Shown: positions 27,357 through 36,058, counted from the first letter of the stretch. The stretch: DNA of 64,000 nucleotides from Caballeronia udeis (GCF_001544555.2 NZ_FCOK02000001.1:62001-126000); one strand, 5' to 3'. Translations and numbers: made by a program. The notes: generated from the letters alone by a model not told the origin.

Positions 27357-28265
27357 ATGACCTTGCGCCACGTCCTCGCACTGAGTTTCATCGCTGCGAT
27401 TTTTTCATCGGCCCAAGCGCGCGCCGAAGCCCTCACCGTCACCGACGACACCGGCGCCACCGTCACCCTCGCCGCCCCGGCAAAGCGCGTCGTGAGCTTG
27501 GCGCCCCATGTCACCGAACTCCTGTTCGCGGCGGGCGGCGGCACACGCGTCGTTGGTGCGGTCAGCTATAGCGACTACCCGCCGCAAGCCAAATCCATCC
27601 CGCGTGTTGGCGATAACAAATCGCTGGACCTCGAACGCATCGTCGCGATGAAACCCGACCTGATCGTCGTCTGGCGCCACGGCAATGCAATGCGGCAGAT
27701 CGACAGGCTGCGCGAACTGCACGTGCCGCTGTTTTTCAGCGAGCCGCGCAGGCTGAACGATATCCCTGTCACCATCGATAAACTCGGCGTCCTGCTCGGG
27801 ACATCGGCTCAGGCGAACAAGGCGTCGGACGCCTTCCGTCACGACATCGCCGGCTTGCGGACGCGTTATTCGAACCGGCCGCCGGTGAGCGTGTTTTACC
27901 AGGTCTGGGACGATCCGCTGATGACGCTCAACGGGACGCACATCATCAGCGAAGTGATAGATCTATGCGGCGGCCACAACGTGTTCACCGACCTTAAACC
28001 GCTGGTGCCCACCATCTCGACCGAAGCCGCGCTGGCAGCCAATCCTGAAGCGATCGTGACGGCCACGCCGGGCGCGACGAGTTCGGAACATACGTTGCCA
28101 TCGCTGGATGCGTGGCGAAAATGGCCAACGATGAAAGCGGTCGCGCGCAACAACCTGTTCGGTATCGACGGTGACCTGATCAACCGGCCGACCCCACGTC
28201 TCGCGCTCGGGGCGGCTACGTTGTGTGAAGACCTTGAAGTAGCGAGAGCGCGCCGTCCGCTGTAA
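27357..28265 (+). CDS. btuF: Cobalamin ABC transporter periplasmic binding protein
   Basis: A 302-residue precursor with a cleavable signal peptide (AIFSSAQARA before EALTV) and the two-lobed helical-backbone binding-protein fold (Peripla_BP_2): KRVVSLAPHVTELLFAAG, VVGAVSYSDYPPQA, and the GDLINRPTPRLALG end. It should hand corrinoid to BtuC/BtuD, encoded 3 kb away on the other strand. It follows cobD by about 60 bases at the end of the + strand B12 cluster and converges with cobC, with four bases between their stop codons. Confidence 0.88.
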   Translation: MTLRHVLALSFIAAIFSSAQARAEALTVTDDTGATVTLAAPAKRVVSLAPHVTELLFAAGGGTRVVGAVSYSDYPPQAKSIPRVGDNKSLDLERIVAMKPDLIVVWRHGNAMRQIDRLRELHVPLFFSEPRRLNDIPVTIDKLGVLLGTSAQANKASDAFRHDIAGLRTRYSNRPPVSVFYQVWDDPLMTLNGTHIISEVIDLCGGHNVFTDLKPLVPTISTEAALAANPEAIVTATPGATSSEHTLPSLDAWRKWPTMKAVARNNLFGIDGDLINRPTPRLALGAATLCEDLEVARARRPL

Positions 28266-28269
28266 AGAT

Positions 28270-28842
28270 TCAGGCGTTCCAGCGGACCAGCAGCCATTCA
28301 TTGCGCACGCGTTTCAACCAGACGATCGCACCGAAATCCAGCGGCCATTGAATCGCGTTCGCGCGCGGGACGCCGAGTAAATGAGCGGTCAGTACACGTA
28401 TGACGCCGGCATGCGTCACCGCGTGAACGGAACCGGTAGTGCTGGCGGTACAAACGGAATCGGCCCAACCCACCACGCGCTCGGCGAACTGCGCGACACT
28501 CTCCCCGCCGTGCTCGCGGGCGTGTTCAAGATCCTCCGCCCAGGCATCGAGCGTCGCGCGATCAAGGCCGTCCCAGCGCTGCCCTTCCCATGTGCCGAAA
28601 TCGAGCTCCTGCAAACGCGCATCGGCTTGAATGGGACCGAGTGCTTCGGCCAGCAAGCGGCATCGGCTTAACGGACTCGTGTGCCAGACACCTTCAACCG
28701 GCGGCACGTTCAGCAGCCGCAACCGGTCGCCCAGCACGCGCGCAGAATCGGCCGCGTCGCCGAGAAGCGGGACATCAGTGCTGCCATAACAAATCCCGGT
28801 GTCTATGCCAACCGCGGGATGGCGAATCAGGATGAGATCCAT
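28270..28842 (-). CDS. cobC: Alpha-ribazole phosphatase (histidine phosphatase family)
   Basis: Removes phosphate from alpha-ribazole-5'-phosphate (or from adenosylcobalamin phosphate) late in B12 assembly. Histidine phosphatase motifs: LIRHPAV with the catalytic His at position 8 (RHP instead of the more common RHG), LQELDFGTWEGQRWDGL, and the second His in AVTHAGVIRVL. 190 residues. Last gene of the minus-strand btuC-btuD-cobT-cobS-cobC unit; its start overlaps cobS by 16 bases, which supports the functional assignment. Confidence 0.9.
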   Translation of the reverse strand: MDLILIRHPAVGIDTGICYGSTDVPLLGDAADSARVLGDRLRLLNVPPVEGVWHTSPLSRCRLLAEALGPIQADARLQELDFGTWEGQRWDGLDRATLDAWAEDLEHAREHGGESVAQFAERVVGWADSVCTASTTGSVHAVTHAGVIRVLTAHLLGVPRANAIQWPLDFGAIVWLKRVRNEWLLVRWNA

Positions 28843-29588
28843 CCGAGTCCGATCAGGTAGATAGCGAGTTCAAAAATTTGCTGCGCGAAGCCGAGGCAGT
28901 CGCCGGTATAACCGCCGATACGCTTGACGAAGTAGCGTCCCATCGCAAAGCGCAATACACCAAGCGCCACGATCATCGCGCAACCAAGCCGCCAGTCGGG
29001 CCAGAAAAGCCAGGGCAATCCGAATAGCGCAGCTAAAACAAACGCGCTCGCGCTCATCTTCTGGGCGACCGGTTTCGCTCGGCCTTCAGCACGTACATAG
29101 TCGAGCGTGCAAAGATAGCTGATCGCAAACGTACGGCTTGCCGCATGCGCCGCAACAATCATCCACGCCGTACGCAACGGCAGCATGGTGGCCAATGCCT
29201 GCCACTTGAGCGCAAGCACGACGATCAACGCAATCGCACCGAATGCGCCGATCCGCGAGTCGTGCATGATGCGCAACACGTCCTCGCGGGTGTATGCACC
29301 GCCGAAGGCGTCGGCGCAATCGGCAAGGCCGTCTTCGTGGAACGCCCCGGTGACAAGCAGCGTTGCCGCCATCGACAACAACACCGCCACGCCCGCCGGA
29401 AACACCTGCAGCGCGGCGAGATAAACGACCGCCCCGACCCCGCCGACCAGCGCGCCGATCAACGGGAAATAACGCGCCGCCGCATTCAGATAATGCGCTT
29501 GGAAACCAACCCAACGCGGTACCGGCACGCGGGTGAAATACCCGAGCGCGGTGAAGAAGTAGCGGAGTTCCTGCGATGGCCGGTTCAT
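28827..29588 (-). CDS. cobS: Adenosylcobinamide-GDP ribazoletransferase (cobalamin synthase)
   Basis: Inner-membrane enzyme that joins adenosylcobinamide-GDP to alpha-ribazole or its phosphate. The 253 residues are mostly hydrophobic helices; conserved elements are YFTRVPVPRWVGF, GAFHEDGLADCADAFGG with the metal-binding acidic residues, and MHDSRIGAFGAIAL. Start ATG at 29588, seven bases after the cobT stop. An in-frame extension upstream lies over cobT and is rejected. Confidence 0.95.
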   Translation of the reverse strand: MNRPSQELRYFFTALGYFTRVPVPRWVGFQAHYLNAAARYFPLIGALVGGVGAVVYLAALQVFPAGVAVLLSMAATLLVTGAFHEDGLADCADAFGGAYTREDVLRIMHDSRIGAFGAIALIVVLALKWQALATMLPLRTAWMIVAAHAASRTFAISYLCTLDYVRAEGRAKPVAQKMSASAFVLAALFGLPWLFWPDWRLGCAMIVALGVLRFAMGRYFVKRIGGYTGDCLGFAQQIFELAIYLIGLGWISS

Positions 29589-29595
29589 GAGGGGA

Positions 29596-30645
29596 TCACA
29601 CGGCCTTGTCGGATACGCCGGCCGATTCGAAGCTCGCCATTTCATTGATGAACGCCACCGCCGCGCGCAACAGCGGCAACGCGAGTGCGGCGCCGGTGCC
29701 TTCGCCCAGGCGCAAGCCAAGTTGCAACAACGGCTCGGCGTCGAAATGTTGCAGCATGCGCCGGTGGCCCGTTTCATCCGATGCATGCGCGAACACGCAG
29801 TAATCAAGGACGGCCGGGTTAAGCGCATGAGCGACAAGCAACGCCGACGTAACGATAAAACCATCGACCAGAATCGTCATGCGCGCTTCAGCCGCCGCGA
29901 GAAACGCTCCCACGATCATCGCAATTTCAAAGCCGCCGAAAGTGGCCAACGTCTCGACCGGATCGGTGGAGGCGGCGTGTTTCGCCAACGCCGCGGCAAG
30001 CACATCGCGCTTGTGGTTCAAGCCGGCGTTGTCGAGTCCCGTGCCGCGTCCTACGCAAGCATCGATCTCGACGTTGCAGATCCTGCTCATCAGGCACGCC
30101 GCTGCCGATGTGTTCGCAATCCCCATCTCGCCGAAGCCAATCACGTTGGTCCCGAGCGCCGCGTGAAAACGCACGCGCTCGGCCCCGCGTGCAATGGCTT
30201 GCAAGACTTCGTCGCGCGTCATGGCCGGTTCGTTTGCGAAGTTGCGCGTACCGCCGCGCCGGATCGCTGCATCGACGAACCCTGCCGCCGCCGGCGACGA
30301 ACTCGCCACACCTGCGTCCACCACTTCGAGCGTCATGCCCGCCGCCTTCGACAACGCATTGATCGCCGCCCCGCCCGCGATGAAATTCGCGACCATCTGC
30401 ACGGTGACTTCCTGCGGGAACGGGCTCACGCCTTCGGCAGCAATGCCGTGATCGCCGGCAAAAACAATGATCGCCGGCCGCTCGATACGTGGCTTTGAAG
30501 TCCGCTGGATCAGCCCGATCTGGAGACCGAGCGATTCGAGCCGCCCAAGACTGCCGAGTGGTTTTGTCTTCGTATCGATCACGTGTTGCAGCTCGGCCGC
30601 CATGGATCGAGCGAGCGGTTCAGGACGGGGAAGTGTGTCGTTCAT
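29596..30645 (-). CDS. cobT: Nicotinate-nucleotide--dimethylbenzimidazole phosphoribosyltransferase
   Basis: Makes alpha-ribazole-5'-phosphate from a lower-ligand base and nicotinate mononucleotide. 349 residues with the family blocks KTKPLGSLGRLE near the start, IIVFAGDHGIAAEGVSPFPQ, GEMGIANTSAAACL, and LRLGEGTGAALALPLL with the catalytic glutamate near residue 316. The start overlaps the btuD stop as ATGA, so translation is coupled. Confidence 0.96.
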   Translation of the reverse strand: MNDTLPRPEPLARSMAAELQHVIDTKTKPLGSLGRLESLGLQIGLIQRTSKPRIERPAIIVFAGDHGIAAEGVSPFPQEVTVQMVANFIAGGAAINALSKAAGMTLEVVDAGVASSSPAAAGFVDAAIRRGGTRNFANEPAMTRDEVLQAIARGAERVRFHAALGTNVIGFGEMGIANTSAAACLMSRICNVEIDACVGRGTGLDNAGLNHKRDVLAAALAKHAASTDPVETLATFGGFEIAMIVGAFLAAAEARMTILVDGFIVTSALLVAHALNPAVLDYCVFAHASDETGHRRMLQHFDAEPLLQLGLRLGEGTGAALALPLLRAAVAFINEMASFESAGVSDKAV

Positions 30646-31439
30646 AGTGATGTGTAAGGTGAGGTTGAACGCATCACGGGCACGAGCGCCTCGTGACCGT
30701 CCTGCTGGATCAAGGTAAGCGGATAGCCGAACGCAGCACCGGCACGCTCGGGCGTGAGGACGTCGCGAACGAGGCCGCCATATGCATGGCCGGCGCCATC
30801 GAGCAACAAAGCGTGCGTGGCGAAACGCCGGGCAAGGTTCAGATCGTGACACGAGAAAATCACGCTGCGTTGTTTTGACCTGACCCACCCGCTCAACGCT
30901 TCGAGACAATCAATTTGATGATGCACGTCGAGATGCGCCAGCGGTTCGTCAAGCAACAATAGCGGCGCGTCCTGGCACAAGGTCGCCGCCAGTGCCACGC
31001 GCTGACGTTCGCCGCCGGAGAGCGACAGGACATCGCGTGAGGCGAACCCGGCAAGGCCGAGCATATCCAGCGCCGCGTGCACAGCCGCGCGGTCCGCTTC
31101 GCTTTCCCAACCCCAGCCCGCGAGATGAGGGAAGCGGTTGAGCATGACGGTATCGAGAACGGTGGCGCTGAATGCATCATGCGAGGCTTGCGGCATCAAC
31201 GCGCGACGGCGGGCGAGTTCGCTCGCACCCCAGGCGCTCAACGCATTTCCATCGAGGGAAATCGCATTCGATGCCGTCTTCGATACCCCCGCCATCGCCG
31301 CGATCAATGTCGTCTTGCCCGCGCCGTTCGGACCGGCGACGCACCACATTTCGCCGGGCGCGAAGGTCTGTGTGAGATCCGCGATCAATACGCGACTCCC
31401 TGCGCGCAACGCGAGATGCGTGACCTGAAGTCCGTTCAT
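30642..31439 (-). CDS. btuD: Cobalamin ABC transporter ATP-binding protein
   Basis: A 265-residue ABC ATPase: Walker A GPNGAGKTT, Q-loop region MPQASHDAFSATV, signature LSGGERQRV and Walker B LLLLDEPLAHLD. It belongs to the FecE/BtuD branch for siderophores and cobalamin. The ATG at 31439 overlaps the btuC stop as ATGA. The longer frame to 31463 lies in btuC. Its place between a B12-type permease and cobT, downstream of a cobalamin riboswitch, sets the substrate. Confidence 0.9.
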   Translation of the reverse strand: MNGLQVTHLALRAGSRVLIADLTQTFAPGEMWCVAGPNGAGKTTLIAAMAGVSKTASNAISLDGNALSAWGASELARRRALMPQASHDAFSATVLDTVMLNRFPHLAGWGWESEADRAAVHAALDMLGLAGFASRDVLSLSGGERQRVALAATLCQDAPLLLLDEPLAHLDVHHQIDCLEALSGWVRSKQRSVIFSCHDLNLARRFATHALLLDGAGHAYGGLVRDVLTPERAGAAFGYPLTLIQQDGHEALVPVMRSTSPYTSL

Positions 31440-32443
31440 GGCGCGCGCCTGAGGAGCATCCACAAGAACACCGGCACGCCGATCAGCGCGGTGATGACAC
31501 CCACCGGCAACTGCGCCGGCGCGATCACCGTGCGCGCGATCAGGTCCGCACCCATCACAGCCAGGCCGCCCGCAAGCGCTGATGCAGGCAGCAGCATGCG
31601 CTGATCGTTACCGAACGCGAGCCGCAACACATGTGGCACGACGAGCCCGATAAACCCGATGGTCCCGGCGGTTGTGACCGCAGCGGCTGCCGCCAGTGAC
31701 GCAACGAGATACACGCGCAGCCTCAGTTGCACGACCCGCACGCCAAGCGCCTCGGCCGCTACGTCGCCACGCAGCAGGACGTTGAGCTGGGGCGCAGCCG
31801 GCACGATCGCGACCAGCGCAATCGCGAGCGCGATCAAGGCGGTCCACGGCATCGCAACGCCGTTCAGGTCACCGGTCAGCCAGAACACCATGCCGCGCAA
31901 GCGGTTCTCGGGCGCGACCGCGAGCATGAGCGTGATCAACGCACCCCACCCCGCCGCGATCACCGCCCCGGTAAGCAGCAACCGGGGCGATGTGTCCTGC
32001 GGCTCGCCGCGCCACAATTCCCGCCGGGCGAGGCCGAGCACCAGCAGTATCGATAAGAACGCACCCGCAAAAGCGGCAACGTCGACGCTCCACCACGACA
32101 GGGAGAACAACATCGCGGCGAGCGCGAACGCGGCGGCCCCGCCCGATACACCAAGCACATAGGGTTCAGCCAGCGGATTGCGCAGCAGGACCTGCAGCAG
32201 CGCGCCGGCCATGCCAAGCAAGGCGCCCGCAGCAAAGCCGCCGAGCGCGCGCGGCAGGCGCAGGCTGAGCACGATTTCATCGGTCACGTCGGTCGACTGC
32301 GACGCGAGCGCCTGCATCACCCGCAGCGGCGAGACAGCGATACTCCCCAGCGCCAGCGAGACCACGAACACAGCGAGCGCGGCCAGGCCGAGCACAGTCC
32401 AGATCATGAAAGCACGCCGGGCATTCATGCGTTTAACGTTCAC
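31436..32443 (-). CDS. btuC: Cobalamin ABC transporter permease
   Basis: A 335-residue FecCD/BtuC-type permease with about ten membrane helices. Typical elements: LSLRLPRALGGFAAGALLG, LQVLLRNPLAEPYVLGVSGG, TIGFIGLVVPHVLRLAFG and LPVGVITALIGVPVFLWML. The start is either a GTG at 32443 that overlaps the TGA of the btuB remnant or an ATG at 32428. Inner-membrane translocator for BtuF-delivered corrinoid. First intact gene after the riboswitch. Confidence 0.9.
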   Translation of the reverse strand: MNVKRMNARRAFMIWTVLGLAALAVFVVSLALGSIAVSPLRVMQALASQSTDVTDEIVLSLRLPRALGGFAAGALLGMAGALLQVLLRNPLAEPYVLGVSGGAAAFALAAMLFSLSWWSVDVAAFAGAFLSILLVLGLARRELWRGEPQDTSPRLLLTGAVIAAGWGALITLMLAVAPENRLRGMVFWLTGDLNGVAMPWTALIALAIALVAIVPAAPQLNVLLRGDVAAEALGVRVVQLRLRVYLVASLAAAAAVTTAGTIGFIGLVVPHVLRLAFGNDQRMLLPASALAGGLAVMGADLIARTVIAPAQLPVGVITALIGVPVFLWMLLRRAP

Positions 32444-32544
32444 CGCGGCTGCCGGCCGGGCGTGACAGAGGCGCCGCGACGCGGCATGTTGTACGAGTGC
32501 GCAAGCTGGTAGTCCTTGTTGAAGAGATCATCGAGGTTGCCGAC
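32440..32544 (-). pseudogene. btuB: 3' remnant of a btuB-like TonB-dependent receptor gene
   Basis: The last 34 codons before the TGA at 32440 read VGNLDDLFNKDYQLAHSYNM followed by PRRGASVTPGRQPR. This is the usual C-terminal strand pair of BtuB-type TonB-dependent receptors (NLFNKDYQLxYGYNTPGR). The normal aromatic barrel end is lost (PGRQPR instead of about LGWQP plus aromatic). A full receptor needs about 600 residues; only about 430 bases separate this piece from the riboswitch. No plug, TonB box or barrel is recognisable upstream. It directly precedes btuC, as an intact btuB would. Confidence 0.65.
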
Positions 32545-32968
32545 AAGCGGACCGCTCCACGGAATGGCCGCACTTGGGACGATCGACGGATTGCCGCTGA
32601 ACGGATAGTACAGACCGACGACGGTTGAAGCACGGCGGATGTGATCGCCACCGCCACCGGTGAAGACCTGCACACGCCGCCAACCGGCTTCGAGCCACAC
32701 GCCGCCGACGCATTGCTGTTCACCGCTGACACGTGTTCGATCATCCGTTGCAAGCGTTGCGCTGCACCACGTCCCGTCGATTTCGCCCTCGCAGCAGGGA
32801 TCCGCACTGGCGAGCGGGCTGACGGTGCGCCGCGCAAGGACAATCCCGCCAGATATCAGCTTTACGCGGACAATAGGGAGACCGGTCCGGATGAAGCACG
32901 GGCGACTCGCCCCCGCAGATCCATGCTGAATGTACAGAACGGAACCCAGCCACGAGGCGATGTGCTCC
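32545..32968 (-). other. Unexplained sequence between riboswitch and btuB remnant
   Basis: The frame of the btuB remnant stays open upstream to a TAG near 32988, about 180 codons, but has no ATG, GTG or TTG in the first 90 codons. The translation is rich in Cys and Trp (for example ADPCCEGEIDGTWCSATL) and resembles no family I know. It may be scrambled receptor sequence, inserted foreign sequence, or chance in GC-rich DNA. No gene is called. Confidence 0.4.
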
Positions 32969-32969
32969 C

Positions 32970-33165
32970 AAGGCCCGTATTCCGGCTACCGGACGCCGTT
33001 TCGAGTGGTGAAATGGGCCGGACAACGTGCGCCGGGACCGACTTGCAACTTGCGTTGTAGTCGCTTACCGTTGCGGGGGCGGCGCAGGTTGGCTCGTCCG
33101 GGCAGACTCCGCTCGCGGCTTTCCGGCTAACTGCACGCAGCCCTGGCACGCACGAGCGCCAGGGT
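32970..33165 (-). promoter_or_regulatory. Cobalamin riboswitch upstream of the btu/cob operon
   Basis: Read on the minus strand, this leader has the conserved core GCCCCCGCAACGGTAA (33065-33080). It is followed by ACCACTC in the place of GCCACTG (33003-33009), then GAAACGGCG in the place of GGGAAGG. A B12-box-like AGCCGGAATACGGGCC is at 32972-32987. Order and spacing match the AdoCbl class. The genes downstream (btuC, btuD, cobT, cobS, cobC) are its usual targets. The 5' boundary is approximate. Confidence 0.75.
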
Positions 33166-33471
33166 GGCGGGAGTTTAAGAGCGGCACAATGGCTCGTCAA
33201 GAAAGCAGGACAATGCAGGCGTGGGGACTGTCATCGCCGTGGTTCGATTATTCGATTTACCCTTGTTTCAAGGGCTCTCGCGTGATATTTCGACAAACGC
33301 TCGCGCGCCTGAATGAATGGGAGAATGAATCCCTATAAAACGTTTCCCCCTACAAATAAAGGGCCGCGCCCATGCTTTGAAGACTGACTGCTGTTACGTC
33401 TGGAAACGAACCAAATTTCTGAAGCGCCGGAGAAGCGCGCTAAAATGCGAGGTCTTAAGAGGACGCAGCAC

Positions 33472-33855
33472 ATGCTCAACGAACTCGAATCACTGTCACA
33501 GAATATCGGCCGGCTGATCAAGATCAGCGAACGCCATCATCAAGCGAAGAACGCGTTGGCCCAGCAACTCGAACAGTTGCGCGCCGACTATGCCAACATG
33601 CAGGGCGAACTTGCCGCCGTGCGCGCAGAACGCGACGCACTGGTGGCGGAGCGGGACTCGCTGTCGGCCAAGATCGACGACGCGCAGATTCGCCTCAATG
33701 CGATTCTCGAAAAATTGCCGCGTGCGAAAGCTGCACCGGAGCCGGATAACCAGCTTGCCCTTTTGCCTCCCGATGGCGGCATCGAACCGGACACCGCCGA
33801 CTCGGCGCACGGTGCGTTGCACGAAGAATCACACCATCACGGAGAAAAGGCATGA
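33472..33855 (+). CDS. ZapB-like coiled-coil protein (putative cell division factor)
   Basis: A 127-residue protein; residues about 5-85 are a continuous coiled coil (LNELESLSQNIGRLIKISER, then LRADYANMQGELAAVRAER) and the tail is acidic, ending in a His cluster ESHHHGEKA. Size and position directly upstream of zapA, with ATGA stop-start overlap, match the ZapB-like/TIGR02449 proteins that accompany ZapA. Z-ring stabilisation is inferred from context. The ATG at 33472 has AGAGGA eight bases upstream. Confidence 0.75.
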   Translation: MLNELESLSQNIGRLIKISERHHQAKNALAQQLEQLRADYANMQGELAAVRAERDALVAERDSLSAKIDDAQIRLNAILEKLPRAKAAPEPDNQLALLPPDGGIEPDTADSAHGALHEESHHHGEKA

Positions 33856-34166
33856 CGTCGAAACAGATCGAGGTATCCATTCTCGGCGCGCCGTATCGGC
33901 TCGCGTGTTCGCCGGAGACCGAAGGCGCATTGCGTGAAGCGGTAGCGCGCGTAGATGCGGAAATGTCGAAAGTGCGAAACGCCAGCAGCGTGCGCGGCAC
34001 GGATCGGATCGCGGTAATGGCGGCGTTGTCGCTGGCGTCGGAATTGCTCAAGCTGCAAAACAGCGTGCGTCACGGCGAAGCGTTCCCGGCCGAAGAAATT
34101 CGCCGCACCATGCATCAAATGAACGAGCAACTGAACGTCGTGATTTCACAATCCGAAGCGCAATAG
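33852..34166 (+). CDS. zapA: Cell division protein ZapA
   Basis: A 104-residue FtsZ-associated protein that bundles filaments in the Z-ring. The N-terminal domain is KQIEVSILGAPYRLACSPET with LREAVARVDAEMSKVR, followed by the MAALSLASELLK helix and a C-terminal coiled coil. Overlaps the upstream gene by four bases. It is followed by 6S RNA, the order seen in many proteobacteria. Confidence 0.93.
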   Translation: MTSKQIEVSILGAPYRLACSPETEGALREAVARVDAEMSKVRNASSVRGTDRIAVMAALSLASELLKLQNSVRHGEAFPAEEIRRTMHQMNEQLNVVISQSEAQ

Positions 34167-34397
34167 TTGCTGCGGTAGTTGCTGCAATGGTTGCCGCGAT
34201 AGTCAGTGTGTAGCGGCCGGAATTTGCTTTAAATGCTTGACGTGCAAGCCAATATCCGAACGTTATTTTGTTGCCGGAGTCCTGGCACGATTCCACGGTT
34301 TGTCTCTACGTCATGGTGCATTTAACAAATTCACCGGTCACCATAAAGTTTTCCTGGATCGTTGGTGCATCGCCTCGTCGATTGGTGTAAAGTGGTC

Positions 34398-34577
34398 GCT
34401 CCCTGCCTGGTTTGCCAAGGTCATATATTCCTTGAACCAATGCCATTGTGCACGGTTGTGGGACCTTGTAGCACTGGCGAGCGCGTCACTCTGTCTGATG
34501 AGCCCAAGGTGCTGCTTACTGCGACCAATCTTGAACCCAGGTTCAGGATGCCGGCCTAGCGGCTTGGGCGGGGACCC
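34398..34577 (+). ncRNA. ssrS: 6S RNA
   Basis: About 180-nt RNA gene 230 bases after zapA. The ends pair: TCCCTGCC (34400-34407) with GGCGGGGA (34567-34574). Near the 3' end is ACTGCGACCAAT, then the hairpin CTTGAACCCAGGTTCAGG, then CCGGCCTAGCGGC. The same elements, in the same order, mark 6S RNA of E. coli (ACTGCGACGACA, CTTGAACC...GGTTCAAG, GCCTGCGGC). T's follow at 34578-34582. It binds RNA polymerase-sigma70 in stationary phase. A possible -10 (TAAAGT, 34388-34393) sits just upstream. Exact ends are approximate. The gap 34167-34397 holds nothing else recognisable. Confidence 0.85.
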
Positions 34578-34669
34578 TTTTTAAGCAGCATGCGTATTTG
34601 TTTTGCGCGTGATCGCGAACAGTTGAGAAGCGGTTAAAGAGCAGTTGAGTTGAGTTGACTGAATGGACT

Positions 34670-34702
34670 AACGGCGCTGGAGTTTCTCCGGCGCCGTTTT
34701 CT
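34670..34702 (+). terminator. Terminator between 6S RNA and the EVE gene
   Basis: AACGGCGCTGGAG (34670-34682) and CTCCGGCGCCGTT (34686-34698), loop TTT, one internal mismatch pair, followed by a T-rich run. Likely ends 6S transcripts that read past their own 3' end. Confidence 0.8.
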
Positions 34703-34768
34703 TTTGCATCGTGAATCCTGCATCGTGCATGCTTCTTTGCACGGCAACTTTCTCCATGGAAGACATTC

Positions 34769-35227
34769 ATGCACTACTGGCTGATGAAGTCGGAACCGAA
34801 CGAAGCGAGCATCGACCATCTCGCTCACGCTCCGAAAAAAACGCTGCCCTGGACCGGCGTGCGTAATTACCAGGCACGCAACTTCATGCGAGACGGCATG
34901 CAGATTGGCGACGGCGTGCTGTTCTATCACTCGAGTTGTCCGCAGCCGGGAATCGTCGGCATCGCGAAGGTGTCATCGGCTGCTTATCCCGACCCGACCC
35001 AATTCGATTCCACCAGCCACTACTACGACCCCAAGTCATCGCCGGAAAAGCCGCGCTGGTTGCTCGTCGACGTCCGCTTCGTGAAGAAGACGCCGCTCAT
35101 TGCCCTCGCCACGCTACGCGATCATGCGGAACTTGCCGACATGCAAGTGCTCGCCCGGGGCAATCGGTTGTCAATCACACCGGTCACCGAAGCGCAATGG
35201 CGCTTTATCACCGAGCACCTCGTGTAA
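34769..35227 (+). CDS. EVE domain-containing protein
   Basis: A 152-residue PUA-like EVE domain: YWLMKSEPNEASIDHL at the start, TLPWTGVRNYQARNFMRDGM in the middle, VLFYHSSCPQPGIVGIAKV and the KPRWLLVDVRFVKK segment. EVE domains bind modified bases in RNA or DNA; the conserved Trp/aromatic cage residues look intact. In many proteobacteria this gene sits near zapA/ssrS. Substrate unknown. Confidence 0.88.
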   Translation: MHYWLMKSEPNEASIDHLAHAPKKTLPWTGVRNYQARNFMRDGMQIGDGVLFYHSSCPQPGIVGIAKVSSAAYPDPTQFDSTSHYYDPKSSPEKPRWLLVDVRFVKKTPLIALATLRDHAELADMQVLARGNRLSITPVTEAQWRFITEHLV

Positions 35228-35311
35228 CCCCGTTGAAGGGAACTTCGCGTGCATGAGAGGCGCCTAAGCTTCGCGTCACATGACGCGCACTCATGCTTAC
35301 GGAGTTAGACG

Positions 35312-36037
35312 ATGACAAAGAAAAACACCACTTCCACACTGGCAGCCGTTGTGCTGCTTGCAGGCGCTGCCATGGCACAGAGCGCTTTTGCGCAAAGCGT
35401 CGTTCAGGCCCAGCCGTCGGGCGTGTTGTCGCTGGCAGCACAGGCCACCGCAGACGTGCCGCAGGACGTGGTCGACATCACGCTGTTCTATGAGCAGGAA
35501 GCGCAAGACCCGGCCTCGCTGACAACGGTACTCAATCAACGCGCCGAGGCAGCGCTGCGTCAAGCCAGGGGTGTCGATAACGTCACCGCGCACAGTGGTT
35601 CGTTCACCGTCTACCCGTCGACGGATCGCGATGGCCGCATCTCCGCATGGCGCGGCCGCACGGAAGTCGTGCTGGAGTCGAAGGACTTCACGGCAGCATC
35701 CAAGCTCGCAGGCAAGATGAGCGAGTCAATGCAGGTGGGCAGCGTAACGTTCTCGCTGTCGCCGGAAGCGCAGCGCGCGGCGGAGCAGAAGCTGTCGACG
35801 CAGGCCATTGCTTCGTTCAAGCAGCAGGCACAGAGTTCGGCGCAGGCGTTCGGCTACAGCGGTTATGCGATCCGCGAGGTGAACATTGGCCATAACGGGT
35901 CATCACCGCGTCCGGTCATGATGATGGCCGCACGCAGCATGAGCGCAGATGCAAAGATGTCGGCGCCCATGGCGCTGGAAGCGGGAACCTCGACGGTGAC
36001 CGTGAATGTCTCGGGCTCGGTACAGATGAACCGCTAG
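35312..36037 (+). CDS. SIMPL domain protein (DUF541), secreted
   Basis: A 241-residue precursor with an N-terminal signal peptide (cleavage near SAFAQ-SVV). The SIMPL/DUF541 pattern is clear: GVLSLAAQATADVPQDVVDI, LNQRAEAALRQAR, the SFTVYPSTDRDGRISAWRGR segment and VTVNVSGSVQ at the end. The family is periplasmic, oligomeric and of unclear role (stress resistance in some species). GGAG lies before the ATG. Single-gene unit closed by the terminator at 36059. Confidence 0.85.
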   Translation: MTKKNTTSTLAAVVLLAGAAMAQSAFAQSVVQAQPSGVLSLAAQATADVPQDVVDITLFYEQEAQDPASLTTVLNQRAEAALRQARGVDNVTAHSGSFTVYPSTDRDGRISAWRGRTEVVLESKDFTAASKLAGKMSESMQVGSVTFSLSPEAQRAAEQKLSTQAIASFKQQAQSSAQAFGYSGYAIREVNIGHNGSSPRPVMMMAARSMSADAKMSAPMALEAGTSTVTVNVSGSVQMNR

Positions 36038-36058
36038 GCGTTCAAGTCTCGCAATATG

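Noticed and set aside
32641..33060. 139-codon open frame on + opposite the riboswitch and btuB remnant
   Set aside because: No homology, no ribosome site, and it lies over the antisense of a conserved RNA element.
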